Shown here piece by piece: positions 12,646 to 25,249 of a DNA stretch of 64,000 bases; the stretch's first letter is position 1; every line of letters begins with the position of its first letter. The translations under genes and the position numbers were made by a program. The stretch comes from Epiperipatus broadwayi (taxonomy: Eukaryota > Onychophora > Udeonychophora > Euonychophora > Peripatidae), in contig JAQFVV010000021.1 of the NCBI GenBank assembly GCA_028023455.1, forward strand, positions 1,426,001-1,490,000, written 5' to 3'. The notes beneath the pieces are model-generated. The model searched no databases, was not told the DNA's origin, and worked only from the letters and a program-made list of their open reading frames with translations.

Positions 12646-12738
12646 GCGTTGGTGGTTTAGTGGTTAGTACAGCTGCCTTCTAAGCAGCTGGCCCGTGTTC
12701 GCTTCCCGGTCAACGCATTTGACATGTGAGAAAAAAAT
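12646..12738 (+). mobile_element. tRNA-headed SINE (tRNA-Gly-like head)
   Basis: 12646-12716 folds as a tRNA: a 7-bp acceptor stem (GCGTTGG with TCAACGC, one G-T pair), a D arm with GGTTTAGTGGTTAG, and a 5-bp anticodon stem GCTGC/GCAGC around CTTCTAA. The T arm TTCGCTT has one stem mismatch. The body resembles tRNA-Gly(TCC), but the anticodon reads TCT. It is followed by GACATGTGAGAAAAAAA, a tail shared with 27380, 27635 and 57720. That shared tail argues for a SINE rather than a working tRNA gene. Confidence 0.8.
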
Positions 12739-12885
12739 AGCTTGGCTGATAACCATATGTATACATTTATTCTTCATTAAAAACTACCAACGTATAAATA
12801 ATATAGTGTCAAGTATAAGATAAAATCAATTTTATTAATTTACTAAGATTTTTCAATTTTCGACTTTTTTCCTAGCTTTGGATCA

Positions 12886-13150
12886 TCATTATTACTTTCA
12901 ACTATTACTGATCAACTGCACGATGAAGGTCATTCCAGTTTCAATCCAGTTTCTCTAATCTCTAGCCTTCTCTTCTCCACATCACCCTAAAATCATCCTT
13001 ATTTCATCCATACATCTTACACATGGTCTGTTTCTAGGTCTTTTACAATATCTTGGAATCCAGTTTAAGATTTCAATTGTCCACATACTACCTTTTCTTT
13101 TATATAATATGCCCAAACCAGTTCCACTTCAGTCTCTTCATAAAGATCTG
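12886..13150 (-). mobile_element. RTE-type LINE B, 3' end (antisense)
   Basis: Contains complements of the AAGATCAGAGAAG, GGATGGATGAAAT and AATCTTAAACTGGATTCC blocks of 35330-35490. More diverged than the copy at 10346. The tail is reduced to ATCATCATTATTA. Confidence 0.8.
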
Positions 13151-13599
13151 AAAGTGTATGATAATAGAATTTTATTTGTAGTTGTATGGGGGATTATTTC
13201 CATAATCTAAATTTAAATATTATAGAAAAATTAATCTTTATTCAACTTTTCGTAAAAGCATACAGGTTAATATACAACACAAGGTGTTGAGTGAATGTAT
13301 TCTTCTCTGTTTGAACACTTAAAGTGGCAGTGCTAACATTATCCATGGTATTGACTGCAGATTAGGCTACTCTATCACTGCATCAAATCTTATGGGGTTT
13401 ACTGCTAATGATCATTTATGTTTATATTATATCAGAGTTCATCCATGTGTATATTATTGAACTAAAAATATATGTACCAATGTTTAAGTTGGGTCACATC
13501 AGCAATGAACTAACTATTCTAAAAATTGATTGTAAAGGCACTGTAAATATTGATTTATCAACAAAAAGCAGTTGAAATAATAAAAGTCAGAAATTATTT

Positions 13600-13765
13600 A
13601 GATTAATGGTTTTTAAAAAAAATCCCAAATAGAAGGTATTTTATATATATCATTAGTTGTGGAAACAATCAAGCCTTTTAAAGATCTCAATGGCTTCTCT
13701 GAACTTACATTGTTGGAGAGTATCACACCTGGATAGGATTTTGGAGTGACCAGTTGACATGTTGG
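13600..13765 (-). pseudogene. Penelope-like element fragment (GIY-YIG end)
   Basis: The minus strand reads QCKFREAIEIFKRLDC, matching QCKIREAIEILKRPDC in the Penelope-like palindrome at 45595-46300. At nucleotide level CTCAATGGCTTCTCTGA is shared exactly. This is the extreme C-terminus of the reverse transcriptase/GIY-YIG endonuclease protein. The fragment is short and carries stops. Confidence 0.75.
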
Positions 13766-13789
13766 TATATATATATATTGTAACATAAT

Positions 13790-16700
13790 AAAAGGTCGCT
13801 CAAATAGAAATAACTAAGTAAAGGTTCATAATATAACACTATCAAAAATTATGGGGAAATTGTTAATAACCAGTATTATATTTTGACTCAGGTATATGGA
13901 AATCATGTGAAGTGAGTACACTAGTAATTCAATAAAATATAGCTCAGGTATACAGACAGTAATCTTATCCACTTTCATTTCTTGGTTTGATGTTAAGTGC
14001 ATGTTTAAACAAATACTAAGTGAATATGGTCTAGCAGGGCGCCACTAGATTATCTGAATCTAGACACGGTTATATCTGATAACCTTTCACATGTACCGGG
14101 TTTGAATCCCTTCTTGGTACTTTATTTCTAATAAAATGGGAGATTTTGCTTTTTGAGCCATATCACTATATGCACTAATATTTAGGTAAAAGTAAAACAT
14201 CTATAAACCAAAGTGGAGTATATTAGACATAAATCATTTCTCAGATCTTAACATAACAAATGTGTTTCAATATTTTTATAAGTTCACTAGCTCAGATTAT
14301 ATATAACTAATTTAGGATGGCAATTCACTCATCCTTGCATGAAATAGATGATGGGATGTGGTTATAATAATACTAAGAGATCACTAAATATTATAAAATC
14401 AATATTTATTTATGGCCTTTAAACAGTTAAACAGCTCATTAATTAAAATGTTGATGACGATGATGATGATGATAATAATAACAATAATGACAAGGGTTTC
14501 AACTACAGCTCTAGGACTAAGCCTAAACATAAAACTAATTTTTATAAAGAAATTCATAATTATTGCTTAATTTTAGCATATTTACTTATATCTTAAATAA
14601 CTAATATTCAACCATTGATGATGATGAATAATCACACTTAACCAAGACTACACTTAATGAAATATATACGCCTCGTTTAATAAAACAAACTAATATTTAT
14701 TACTACATTTCTAACATATACATAAAAATTTCTAGATAATATGAAAATTGACATGAATAATAATAATAATAATTGATTATATAACAATCCTCAGATTAAT
14801 TTTAAGTTCTTCCCCCTTTCCCTTCAAATGTATTTTGTATTAAGTTGGACGTCACATTGACCATGAAAAGTATTTCAAGACAAAAAATATTATCTGCTCA
14901 TTAGCACACATACTTTAAAAATCCAACATGTAAATAGAATGTAAAAAAAAATGTTAGTAAAATTGAAAGAGCAAGTTTTAGAAAAGAGTTTTAAATCATT
15001 ATCTCCTCCCCCGTTCTTCTACCTCAGAAATGCTATACTTAACTTGAAACAAAATAATCCAATATTCTAATACTACTCATTATTTCACATTCACTCACAA
15101 TTATACACATATAAAATATCATTATGTATGTGCGTGTTTTATCCCATGATAACAAAATATTATTTAAAACCAAAATAATAATATATTAGTTAAAACTAAA
15201 ATCATAATACCATAAAAAAAATTGTTTTACACATTAATATTTTTCATAACTGTAAAATTAATAAACAAATAATTTTCATACATTCAAGATCATTTATGAA
15301 GCTCAAAGTTATTATTAGTAAGACATTCTTGTTTTTAATTGATCTGAATAGTCTTTAAAAGTTCTTTAAATAAAATATACCACTTTATTGCTAAAATGTT
15401 TATTAAGACTGATATCATAAAGAAAATAGATATAAAAAGTCATATTACCGATCTTTTGTTTGTGGCGAATTTCCAAGGGTTCAAACTTGTCTTGTATAAG
15501 GTTTATATTTCTGCAGCTACCATTTCCGTCTTACTGGAAACAATCTCTTTCTTGAGGTGTATAACTATTTGATGATGATGACTCTATTGAGGTTATTTGC
15601 TTTAGTGGACAATTTGGAAATCATTATATTAAATTTTCTTCTCTTCCTGTCAAGCATGTGGATGAAATACAGCAGTTGTTTTCCCATTTGTAAATTTTCT
15701 TGAGTTTAAAATCAGTTGTTGTAACAATTAATTGGACTTGATGATTAATATTTATCAGTAAATTAATTCATCTTCTTTGAATGCAGGTGAATGCTTTCTT
15801 CCTTCTATTAAAACATCTTATTTCTCTGGTCAGTTGAAAGGTGTAGAATATTATTTTAGACACAACATCTTTTCTTTCCTATGTGATGTTCAGCTTCCCC
15901 AGATGGCCCGGAACCGATGGGACATACATATAATTTTTCTAGCCAGACATTTCTTATATTTTCAGCATTCAATTGGATAGTTTAATAATCTGAATCATAA
16001 ACAATAATCCTAATAATAATTCAAGACAGCTTTTTATATCCAATTTTTAGCTACCTTAACCAATCAGAGATAGCATCACTTGCTATTTTTGGACAAATTT
16101 GTTTTAATTAGATCTCTAATTTATTTTCAACTAAATTATTTTTCAACTGAAAAGTTTAATCCTTTTTTCCAGACACTTTTGTTTAAAAAAAAATAGACTC
16201 AATCCTTATTTCCTTTCTTTTCTTTTTTTTTTTTTTTAACATCCAGGTAACACTTCAAATCTTTGAGCTTCCTTCTTTAGATCTTGAGATAAGACAATTT
16301 CAAAATTTAGAGCTCTGACCCATTATAAGCTTCCAAAGTGAAACAATCATTTACAAAAAAAATTGCTACAAAGATCGATATCTGATTAAACAGATTTCCT
16401 CTTTTAACAAAAAATTGTACAAAAAAATAATTTGACAGATTTAATACTTCCTTTTCTTTCAATATTTAGGAAATGTAAATTTTTGTATGTAATGTACACA
16501 CATCCTTCATTCTTTCAAATCATTCATAAACTAACCTTAAATAATATGATTGCTAGCTTAGTAATTATAACCCAATTATTTAATTAAGTCTGTAACTTTT
16601 AAATCCCAATTATAATTAAAGAAAAGCAAAATAAAAGTATAGAATAAAATATTAGAATTGATCAAGCATAGGTTAGTTTTAAAGAAAGTTAAAAATGTTT

Positions 16701-17020
16701 AATATTTGAAACATAAAACAATTAAATAATTTACACATACATTGCCTATATGTATGCATTATAACTTTGCTTTTTAAAGAAAAATTAAATATTAAATAGT
16801 TTAAATGTGTGTATTACCTTTCTATCAACACACAAACAAGTAAAGCATGTAATTGTTGACCCATTCTTTCTCTGTTTAAAGCTTTTAGAACTGGACCTTG
16901 TAGGGTTTGAACTTGGATGCTCTACAGCTTCTTTTATGGTTATATAAAATTGTGATGATGATTTTTGGTTTACCTTTTCTACATGCACATTACTATAAAT
17001 TTAGCTAGTGACTAAATTGT
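13790..17020. other. 3.2 kb of AT-rich sequence, mostly featureless
   Basis: 14445-14490 is a short GATGATGATAATAATAA run. 14090-14112 has a tRNA B-box-like GGGTTTGAATCCC without a convincing cloverleaf. 16222-16240 is a T run. Frames at 15777 and 16785 look like chance. Confidence 0.5.
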
Positions 17021-17026
17021 AATGGC

Positions 17027-17030
<4 letters not shown>

Positions 17031-17073
<43 letters not shown>
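17031..17073. repeat. (TA)n microsatellite
   Basis: Uninterrupted alternating T and A. Confidence 0.95.
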
Positions 17074-17076
<3 letters not shown>

Positions 17077-17506
17077 TTCAACAAATTATGTATGGATGAA
17101 CCTGAATAATATGTCTTTTATATTTATAGCCTGTGAAATGCTTCATGACGTATATACATAGCAGATTTAAATTGTGACCAAATAAATTCTTGAAATATTT
17201 CAGGATATAGTGGGGTTTAGAAAATTGTTCCAGATAATTGGTTGGTTAGTAAGGTTCTCTATGAGGAGGAAGTAGCAACGTATTTAAGTCCAAACAATTT
17301 TATATTTTTATCTACTTCTATGTTCCAAGAATAAAAAATATTGGAATTTTTTAATGATTATGTAAGTTCATGCTATGTTTATGGTTAATCATACAAATGA
17401 TTTGTAGAATATCATAAAAGAAGAATATATTTTTATGTTGATTTTTTTTCAGCTATGGATAATTCTAATGGTATCTGTCATCTCTTTTTTTATTTATGTA
17501 TTAAAT

Positions 17507-18476
17507 CAGGGGTGGGGAAACTTTTTACTACCGTGGGCATTTGAATCTATATAATATCATTCACAGGCTATACAAAATTATTGACATAAAAGTTAATCTG
17601 CTATATTTGAACAAAAATTTAATTAATTTACCTCTAATCATTAAGGATTAGCAAACATTTCAACTGGCAGGCTAATTTCAACTTTCCATTTTTAAATAAG
17701 AATGTGACTTTTTTGTGAATTAAAATAATGTAACATTATTATTGACTGTTCTTTATTTAATGACAATTTTTCTGATTCATCTTGTACTTTTGTTTATGAC
17801 ATATTTATATTCTCATTTTTTTTATATATTCTGGATAGCTTAATTCAACAGCAGCCAGAATGTAGTGCTCACCCCCCCCCTTTTTAAATAACTTGCTTTC
17901 ACAGAATTTTCTGTCTTGTTTGTATTTTTTATAAAACACATGACAGTTATTTAACAAAACTTCTTTTCAAGATTTCTATTTTAATATTTCTTTTTTCCCA
18001 CAATAATTTTATTGTAATCAGAATGTTTTGATAAATGGTGCCTCTTAATAATGGTATTTTTTTTATAAACTTAAATACTTTCCACACATACCGGGCACTG
18101 TTATTTACTATTTCTTTCTATAAAAAAATGTGTTGCTCCATTTCTTTTGATATTCCTGATTTTCTGGTTAATTTTTCTTATCTTATTCAGTGTAAATAAC
18201 ATAATAAGAAAAATTAAATGCAACGTAATAAACTAAAATTCAGGTTTTTAGTTATATGTTCATCAGTAAAAATCATTATAAAAAGAAATAGAATGCTCTC
18301 GGTATCATAGATAAAGTCATAATCAGATACTCTTAGTTCAATATTTGCATTATGTGTGTTTAAATAGAAGTTTTATATGGGTCCATTTTGTACATGTGTT
18401 TGAAAATGTTGGGGGACAAGATTCAGAGCTTTTGAGAGACAGAGTGTGTCTGCAGGCTAGCAGTTCTCCATTCCTG
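17507..18476. mobile_element. hAT transposon, 970 bp, non-coding
   Basis: The left end is CAGGGGTGGGGAAACTTTTT. The right end is the complement of a diverged version, CAGGAATGGAGAACTG. The 8-bp flanks TATTAAAT (17499-17506) and TATTAAAC (18477-18484) match at 7 of 8. I saw no transposase segment inside. It contains a C run at 17872-17880. Confidence 0.85.
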
Positions 18477-18489
18477 TATTAAACGAACA

Positions 18490-19020
18490 AATATGATGCT
18501 GAATGGCATACTGTGTCAAAAATTGATCAATAAGTCATTAAGAGTGACTTATAGAGGTATTTAAGAGCTCAAAGAACATGAACAAAACTGTTGTATACTT
18601 AAATTAAATGCCAAATGGAAGAAAAAATAGATGAGAAAAAATATTACAGTAATCATCATATTGTAATTTTGTAAACCAAAATATTAGAAGAAAAAAGGAT
18701 TTAGTTGGCCAAGTTTCTTATCAGCTTCAGAATATATGATGGACAAATATGATAAACTAATACCTATTTCAATAAAGCATAATTCTTCTGCTTGGTGTGG
18801 TACAAGGGTAATGTGTTCAGATTTTGATTCATAAGGTTTTCAGATAATTTCCATTTCTGGTATGTCTGATGCTGGAATTTTTTATGGCTTCTGTGAAATA
18901 AAGCCTTTTTTTTTCTTTATTAGCATAAATAAATGCAAATAACTGCTACTAAATTTTTTTTAATCATGTATACAGATATTACCATTCATAGCCATAAACA
19001 AAAGTAGAAATTTATTAACT
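18490..19020. other. AT-rich stretch with no recognised feature
   Basis: No frame, repeat or RNA structure that I could support. Confidence 0.5.
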
Positions 19021-19024
19021 CATT

Positions 19025-19100
19025 AGGAGCCAAAGCAAAACTCTCCATATAGTAGTGCCATCTTGTGCTAACAAGAGCAATCAATGGATGCCATTGATAA
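19025..19100. mobile_element. Arm fragment of foldback family C
   Basis: Carries GCAAAACTCTCCATATAG, TAGTGCCATCTTGTGC and GCAATCAATGGATGCCA, the left arm of family C. The second arm is missing and the sequence breaks off after GCC. Confidence 0.75.
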
Positions 19101-19179
19101 ACAAATAAGGTTATTCTAAGTCCAACAGTTGAAATAAAAAAAAATAAGTTAGTTTTCTGATAAACCAATTCTGAAATTT

Positions 19180-20080
19180 TCTAATTTTATTTTTATGACT
19201 TCAACATTAATTTGTTCCCAGTTACATTTTCCCAGTGGAGACAATAACTATTTTAAAGAGTACTTATCTCCACTCTATTCCAAAAACATTTACTGCAAGT
19301 TTAAGTAATCAATGACCATTTTATGTGGTGGTCTTATTATAAGCATATCCCCAAAGCTCCTTCTTTGATTTTTTTCTTATCAGTGAGGGTGAAGGTTCAA
19401 ATCTGGGATCAATGCCTTTTGCATGTAGCAGTTATTTTTAACTCTTTTAATATTATTATCAAGATAAGAGGCTAGAATTTTTTTTTTAAAAAAAAAAACT
19501 GATTTTCAATTCAAAATAACCTTTTTGCATGTTAAAATAAATCTGACACTAGACCAATAACTATATATTTTGACCTTGGTTTTATGCCAATGGTTTGTTT
19601 CTTTTACTCTTTGGCTAGAATAGTTAATAACAAAACATCTCACAGTGTTCTAGGCCGAGATATTTCTTTTCATTTACTCCATAATTATCTAATTTAAGAC
19701 TGAGTAATCTGATGAATGGATTGTAAATCTGTTACATCTACTTATCTAAAATTGAAACAAATGCATAGATACATTATAAAGTTGCAGATTTTAATCCTAT
19801 GATCTCATTAAGGAAAAATCCAGAAAATATTTTTGGGATATGGATTTAAATGCACTATTTTCTAGTGTTACTCAAACTTACACTAGATATCTCTGACATA
19901 AGGTGAAGAAAACTACTTTTGCAGGCAATTTCTTAAGATTAAACTGATAAACTGTGAAATTTTGTTAGTGGAAACTATCACTATTGCACTGGTTAAGAAT
20001 GTCTTTTACAAAAACTGTATAACATAAAAGAGGTATTTGTCCCCTGTTCAAATTCACCAAATGTTTTTTTTTATAAAATT
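19180..20080. other. AT-rich stretch with no recognised feature
   Basis: 19393-19412 has a tRNA B-box-like AAGGTTCAAATCTGGG without the rest of a tRNA. 19479-19498 is an AT hairpin of T and A runs. Confidence 0.45.
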
Positions 20081-20086
20081 CATTAC

Positions 20087-20505
20087 TGAGATATTTTATA
20101 TAGCGCTATGTTTTTATACTGTAATAGTGATATTAGTGATTAAGCCAATGCACATGCGCTTTAAAGATAAATTATAAATGAATACTCTCACTTTTCAAGA
20201 CACAAAATATAGTCTTTTTGAAAAGTTAGAATGAATCCACCCATCCTTTTGACCCAAACATTTATGTATGGGCAAATCTTAAGCATATGGAAATGAGAGC
20301 ATGAAGATGTTAAGCAATCACTTTAAATTACATTTATTATGCTTGAACGAATGATGCTTGTGAAATCTTTACAATTGACAATACATCATTCTTTAGTTAA
20401 AATTAAACACATATAATGAGATATTATTTTATATAGTGCTATGTTTTTATAATGTAATAGTGATATTAGCAATTAAGCCAATTCACATGGGCTTTAAAGA
20501 TAAAT
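20087..20505 (+). repeat. Direct repeat pair, about 87 bp each
   Basis: 20087-20173 and 20418-20505 share GCTATGTTTTTATA, TGTAATAGTGATATTAG and CTTTAAAGATAAATT with a handful of substitutions. The spacing is about 330 bp. The cause is unknown. They may be two ends of a decayed element. Confidence 0.7.
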
Positions 20506-20855
20506 TCATTACTATTAATTATTTCTTATGCTCAATTCAATTAAAATTCAATAACTGGTTTTGAAATCTTGCCAACATATTTTATATATCCATTTACAAT
20601 TAATTAGAAAGCACTTCATCTAAAACAGTAGCTAATGAAAACAAAAGTTAAAGTGAAACTGTTAGGCTGGTTGCTTTCAAAAGGAGGATCCAGAGGCTCC
20701 TCTTTTTAATGCCACTCTAGATCTAATATGGAGACCAAGCACTGCAGTTTACATTTATGGGTATAAAAAATAAAGTATAACAAACTTTTCAATTTTCTTA
20801 CTTATTACAATAAACCTCTATATTGATAGCTTATGTATTGTAATATATTTTAAAG

Positions 20856-21116
20856 GGATGTTTTAGATAGAAATATCTAATATGTGAAGTTATTTATTTA
20901 TAATTACTTAATTAGAAAGTACTTTACCTAGAACAGCTGTTGAAAACCAACTGCTATGTGGATTCATTTTGAATGCAATTTCTCTGATCACCTTTCTTTA
21001 TCTCTTGGCCTGGAACAATTGGCTTTCATTCAATGCTGTTCAGGGTAAAGTGCTTTGTAATTATGCAATTATAAATGGATAACTTCATATATTAAATACT
21101 TCCATCTAAAACATCC
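20856..21116. repeat. Foldback element, about 80-bp arms
   Basis: Left arm GGATGTTTTAGATAG to AAGTACTTTACCTAGAACAGC. The right arm is the complement, ending CATCTAAAACATCC. A related single arm (TTAGAAAGCACTTCATCTAAA) lies at about 20605-20640. Non-coding and class unknown. Confidence 0.7.
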
Positions 21117-21237
21117 ATTAAAAATATTATATTATATATCCATTAAAAATATTATATTATATATATGAGGAAAAAGTAATAAAGTCAAAACAATTTTATT
21201 TAAAAAATAAATCTTGAAATATGTTATTAAAATTTGA

Positions 21238-21312
21238 TGTATTTTTTTTTTTAGATATAGCAAATAAAAAATAAAAAAGTATTTTTTATTTGCTATATTG
21301 AAAAAAAAAACT
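21238..21312. repeat. AT-rich perfect hairpin
   Basis: ATATAGCAAATAAAAAATA is followed after a short loop by its complement TATTTTTTATTTGCTATAT. A runs and T runs flank it on both sides. Confidence 0.8.
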
Positions 21313-21609
21313 TAGCTAGTTATACATTTTATAATTCATATTCAATTAAGTTGTTTTTAACTTTTTGATTTTCCTTATAAGGCAATACTATTTTTCAAAT
21401 GTATCTATTGAAATACTTAAATGTCAATAATCTTGTCTACTATTTAAATGTAAAATTTTATATATAAAGAAGAAAAATTCTTGAGTGGAATTACATTTTA
21501 TGTCTGCTGCAACAAAATTTCTTTAATACAGTTATATATTTGTGGGTATATTGTAAGTAATAAACATAACATGACCACCTCCTCTTATGCTTGTGTATAA
21601 CTGTTGTTA

Positions 21610-21844
21610 AAACAGGTAAAACTCACTATTTATATTGCCACACACAGCAAGCGAGAGTAATCAATGGATGCCAGAGGGCTTGTGCATAAAATCCCCATCT
21701 AGTACCTACTCATCCAAAAAGCCATAAACTACTCATCCATAAGCCAGAAACTAGTTTGGGGATATTGAATGAGTAGGTACTAGATTGGGGATTTTATGCA
21801 CAAGCCTTCTGTCATTATTGATTACTCTAGCTTGCTGTGTGTAG

Positions 21845-21921
<77 letters not shown>

Positions 21922-21935
21922 AGCTTTGCCTGTTT
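21610..21935. mobile_element. Foldback MITE, family C, long copy with TA array
   Basis: Ends AAACAGGTAAAACTC and its diverged complement. TA flanks lie at 21608-21609 and 21936-21937. Arms carry CAATCAATGGATGCCAGA-type sequence near 21660 and its complement near 21815. The centre contains GAAACTAGTTTGGGG, the 3' half of the hammerhead-like core, with the 5' box lost. A TA microsatellite has expanded inside the right arm (21847-21919). Confidence 0.8.
21847..21919. repeat. (TA)n microsatellite inside a MITE
   Basis: Alternating A and T, broken once by AC at 21881-21882. Confidence 0.95.
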
Positions 21936-22171
21936 TATATTGTAAGTATATGTTCCACAACTAACTCATTTAATATTATAGTTGTATAAAAAGGACAAAA
22001 CTTAATTGATTTTTTAGTTTTAATAATATTTATGTAACTTTTTATTTTGAACAGTGGGAAAAGAAAATAGTTAAACTTCATATATTTTAAATGTTTTGTT
22101 TATTACAAATTAACTTTGGAGAGTGAAAAGGTGGAGCTACAATATCTGCCATATTTTGTTAGCCACAAATG

Positions 22172-22298
22172 AGAAACTAATCAGGGGATGATGGATGAGT
22201 GGGCAGTGGGTAGGAATTTTATTCACTGGTCTTTTTGCTTCCATTGATTGATATAACTGGTACTGGGTGGCACTACTGCATGGAGAATTTTATATGGT
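22172..22298. mobile_element. Half copy of foldback family C, cut by LINE-A
   Basis: Contains GAAACTAATCAGGGGATGAT, GGATGAGTGGGCAGTGGG and TCCATTGATTGATAT, then TGGCACTACTGCATGGAGAA. It is the right half of the family and runs directly into LINE-A sequence at about 22299, so the LINE probably inserted there. Confidence 0.65.
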
Positions 22299-23262
22299 AA
22301 TGATGCATTATATGTTAGTAAAGAGGTATTAAATTACTTAAAAAAAATTCAAAGGGAAGTAGGAAGACATGCATTGGATGCAGATGTATGGACAGCAAAA
22401 GAGGCAATTCAATGAGAAATGGGAAGATCAAGTTTTCATATGAGAGATGCAAAAAATAAAATGAAAATCTTTGGTAGATTGCAGTTTATGGATAATAAAA
22501 GAATAGCTAAAATAGTATTTAATTGGGTTATGACTAAAGGGCAGGTAACAAGATGGGTGAGAAAGGTAATGTGGTATTCAAAAGATTTGGATAAAGAATT
22601 TATATCAGTATATTTGTACAAAAGATGGGATGATTGGGTTAAGAGGATTGTTGAGTGTTGTAGTAGTAAGGAATGGGATAAAGAATAGATTTATTAATAA
22701 AAAATAGGGAGTTAGAGAGATGGAGAAATAGTATGGAGAATAAAAAGAGTTTAAATATATATAGAAATAAACAGAATATTAGGTGTGAGTTAATATATGA
22801 TAATAGTAAGGAAAGTAGTTTATTATTTAAGGCTTGAATGGGATCTTTAGCTACAAGAGAATATACATGTAAATAGAAAAAAATGGGTGATTTATTTTGT
22901 AAATTATGTAAAAAAGGAATAGAAAATATTAGGCATTTGTTAATTGAATGTAAATGCTTGAAAACAGAAAGGGTACATATAATGAAGTTATGGAAGAATA
23001 AATATGAAAAAAGTGATTATACAGAAAGTGAATTATTGGTTTTTATGCTGGGTTTGGGAAAAGATAAAGGGGATTTAGATAGAAAGGTTACAGAGTTGAC
23101 AAAGATTATGTTGTGGAAATGGCATGGAGCAGAATATGGAAAAAAATAGAATGGGGAATGGAAAATAAAGTGGCTAACAGGTTTATCTGGGCATAATTGC
23201 TGAGATATTCTTGACTTCGTTTAAGGAGAAGTCACAATACATCACATCACATTACATCACAT
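22299..23262 (+). mobile_element. LINE-A copy, 5'-truncated
   Basis: Matches 29536-30500 closely. Two frames remain: one with MGRSSFHMRDAKNKMKIFGR onward (22419-22688), and one starting MGDLFCKLCKKGIENIRHLL (22883-23149). The latter keeps both cysteines of the knuckle (FCKLC). Stops at 22686 and 22837 and a frameshift near 22690 break the frame. The 3' end is ACATCACATCACATTACATC, the family's short tandem tail. Confidence 0.9.
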
Positions 23263-23357
23263 GTTCCAAGCCCTCTCACTTACATCCAAAATTATTTATA
23301 ATTAACCCTAATTTGTTGATAAGATTTGAATACATAAAGCAAATAAACTACTTTTCA

Positions 23358-23390
23358 ACACACATACACACACACACACATATATATATA
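23358..23390. repeat. (CA)n-(TA)n microsatellite
   Basis: CACACA run passing directly into TATATATATA. Confidence 0.9.
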
Positions 23391-23639
23391 ACACCTAGTT
23401 TTTATATGCATAATATGAATATATTAAGATGTAAACATAGTATAAATAAAATTAAAATAATAATTAGTAATAAATCAAGAGTAAACAAGTTCACATATAT
23501 TTACCAAGTGTGTTATCTCATTCACATTTTACTCAAAAAATAAAAAAAAATTAAAAAATATTTGATCTCATCTTTAGTTTTTTAAATAAAATAAACTGCA
23601 AAGGAGCATATTTTTATTACAATTAAATATGCTCTAGAT

Positions 23640-25243
23640 CAGTGGTGATAAACCTTTTATGTGTGCATGTCAAAAATTTCCACAAAATATTTATTGAGTG
23701 ATTGGCATGCCGTATAGTTAGTTATTAAACCAAAATATCAGTATAAACCACTTAATTATTGTAAAGTTCTAAAAGTTCAAAGCTTGCTAAGAGCTTGTTT
23801 TATAACATTTGTAAATACATTATTTGGGTAATCACCCTGTCTTTTGATCCTGTCAGATTTATAGTGAGCATCTATTAAAGAAGCTGGTCACTTCCTTCTG
23901 GCTCAGGATACTACTGCAAGGTCTGATTCCACATATTTGCTGTTGCAAATAATAGCATCAGCAAAGGCAAGTCAGAGATATATTACTGTGTCTGGCTTTT
24001 GGTGTTCAGGAGACAGGTGGTGAAAAATGTACAGACACTCAGCTTTGGTTTAACAATGCATTTTTCTCTCAGCACAACCATATCAAGATTGCTTCATCTT
24101 GCTAGACTCAGTTGCTTTTATCTAGTTTATAGACTCTTTGGTCAACTATTCTGGAAAAACTAACTGGCTTCCTCCTTTTGCTTCTTTGCTTTTTCTTCTG
24201 CTGCTGATGTTCTCTTTTTTGGACAATAGGTGATTACAGCATTTATACTTTCTGACTCCACCCACTGCCAAATTCTTTAATTTGATCTTTACTTTTTTAA
24301 TTAGTATATTTTTTGGTTTTTATTATATATTTTTGATTACACAGAAATTAATTAACTATTATTAATTAATCAGTCTGGAATTTATGTCCAGAAACTGATT
24401 ACGTGTACAAATTTGTTTTCAATTATATGTTAAATTTTAACATACAAAAGAAAAGATAAATAAGTTATTATTAGTATTTAACTTCATCTTCCAAATATTT
24501 TTTATACATTTTCTTTTTAACTAACTTTTTTTCTGAACAATTAAATATTGAAGTATAATTTTATTTTCCTTATTTTATTTATAATATCATATAACTCATA
24601 AATATATATGCACATATATATGTACCGTGTATATTATATGCATTGTTACAATGTATATATACATATATGTATATTGCTTACCAACTATGTGGATATTTAA
24701 ATTATTTTTGATAACTTTGATCATGGGTTTCATTACTTTGTTTGAGATATTGATTACTTTTAAAAATGAATGTTGTCAATTACGTTTAAATCAAAATAGA
24801 TTATGATGATAAAATATTCTACTACATTTGCTTCATGATTTGACAAAATTTACTTCCAAGATTTAGAAAATATTTTATTGAGTTTACTTCGTAGTTTTAT
24901 TGGAATCATTTGACAGATTTATAGAATATGATACCACTTTGACTTACTTATGTATCACTATCATTACCACATACATGTATGTACAAATTATTTTTTCCAA
25001 ATTTGTTATTTACTATTTCTAATCAGAGTTCAATTGTAAACTGAATTCTACTATAACATTATATTTATTTATTTTATCATTAGTTTACAGTAAATTTTTA
25101 TTAGTACAGATTTTAACAACAAAAAAAAATTGAATGATTTATTTACAATCTTAGAAAATTATGAGCTGTAAATAGTTCACAAGCCATTAAAAAGTTCACA
25201 TGTGTCAACCTCTGGTCTGCATGCCATAGATTCACCACCACTG
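23640..25243 (-). mobile_element. hAT transposon, 1.6 kb, decayed
   Basis: The left end is CAGTGGTGATAAACCTTTTA. The right end is the complement of CAGTGGTGGTGAATCTATGG. The flanks CTCTAGAT (23632-23639) and CTTTAAAT (25244-25251) match at 6 of 8. Between about 24000 and 24220 the minus strand gives fragments such as KKRTSAAEEKAKKQKEE and LREKCIVKPKLSVC. These could be an N-terminal basic/zinc-finger segment, but the match is weak. Strand is assigned on that basis only. Confidence 0.8.
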
Positions 25244-25249
25244 CTTTAA

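Noticed and set aside
14027-14115. tRNA-like segment with GGGTTTGAATCCC
   Set aside because: The B box is good, but no acceptor stem pairs and the anticodon hairpin has the wrong geometry.
15777-15980. 67-codon plus-strand frame in slightly less AT-rich DNA
   Set aside because: No recognisable motif, and no splice-site or neighbour evidence for a host gene.
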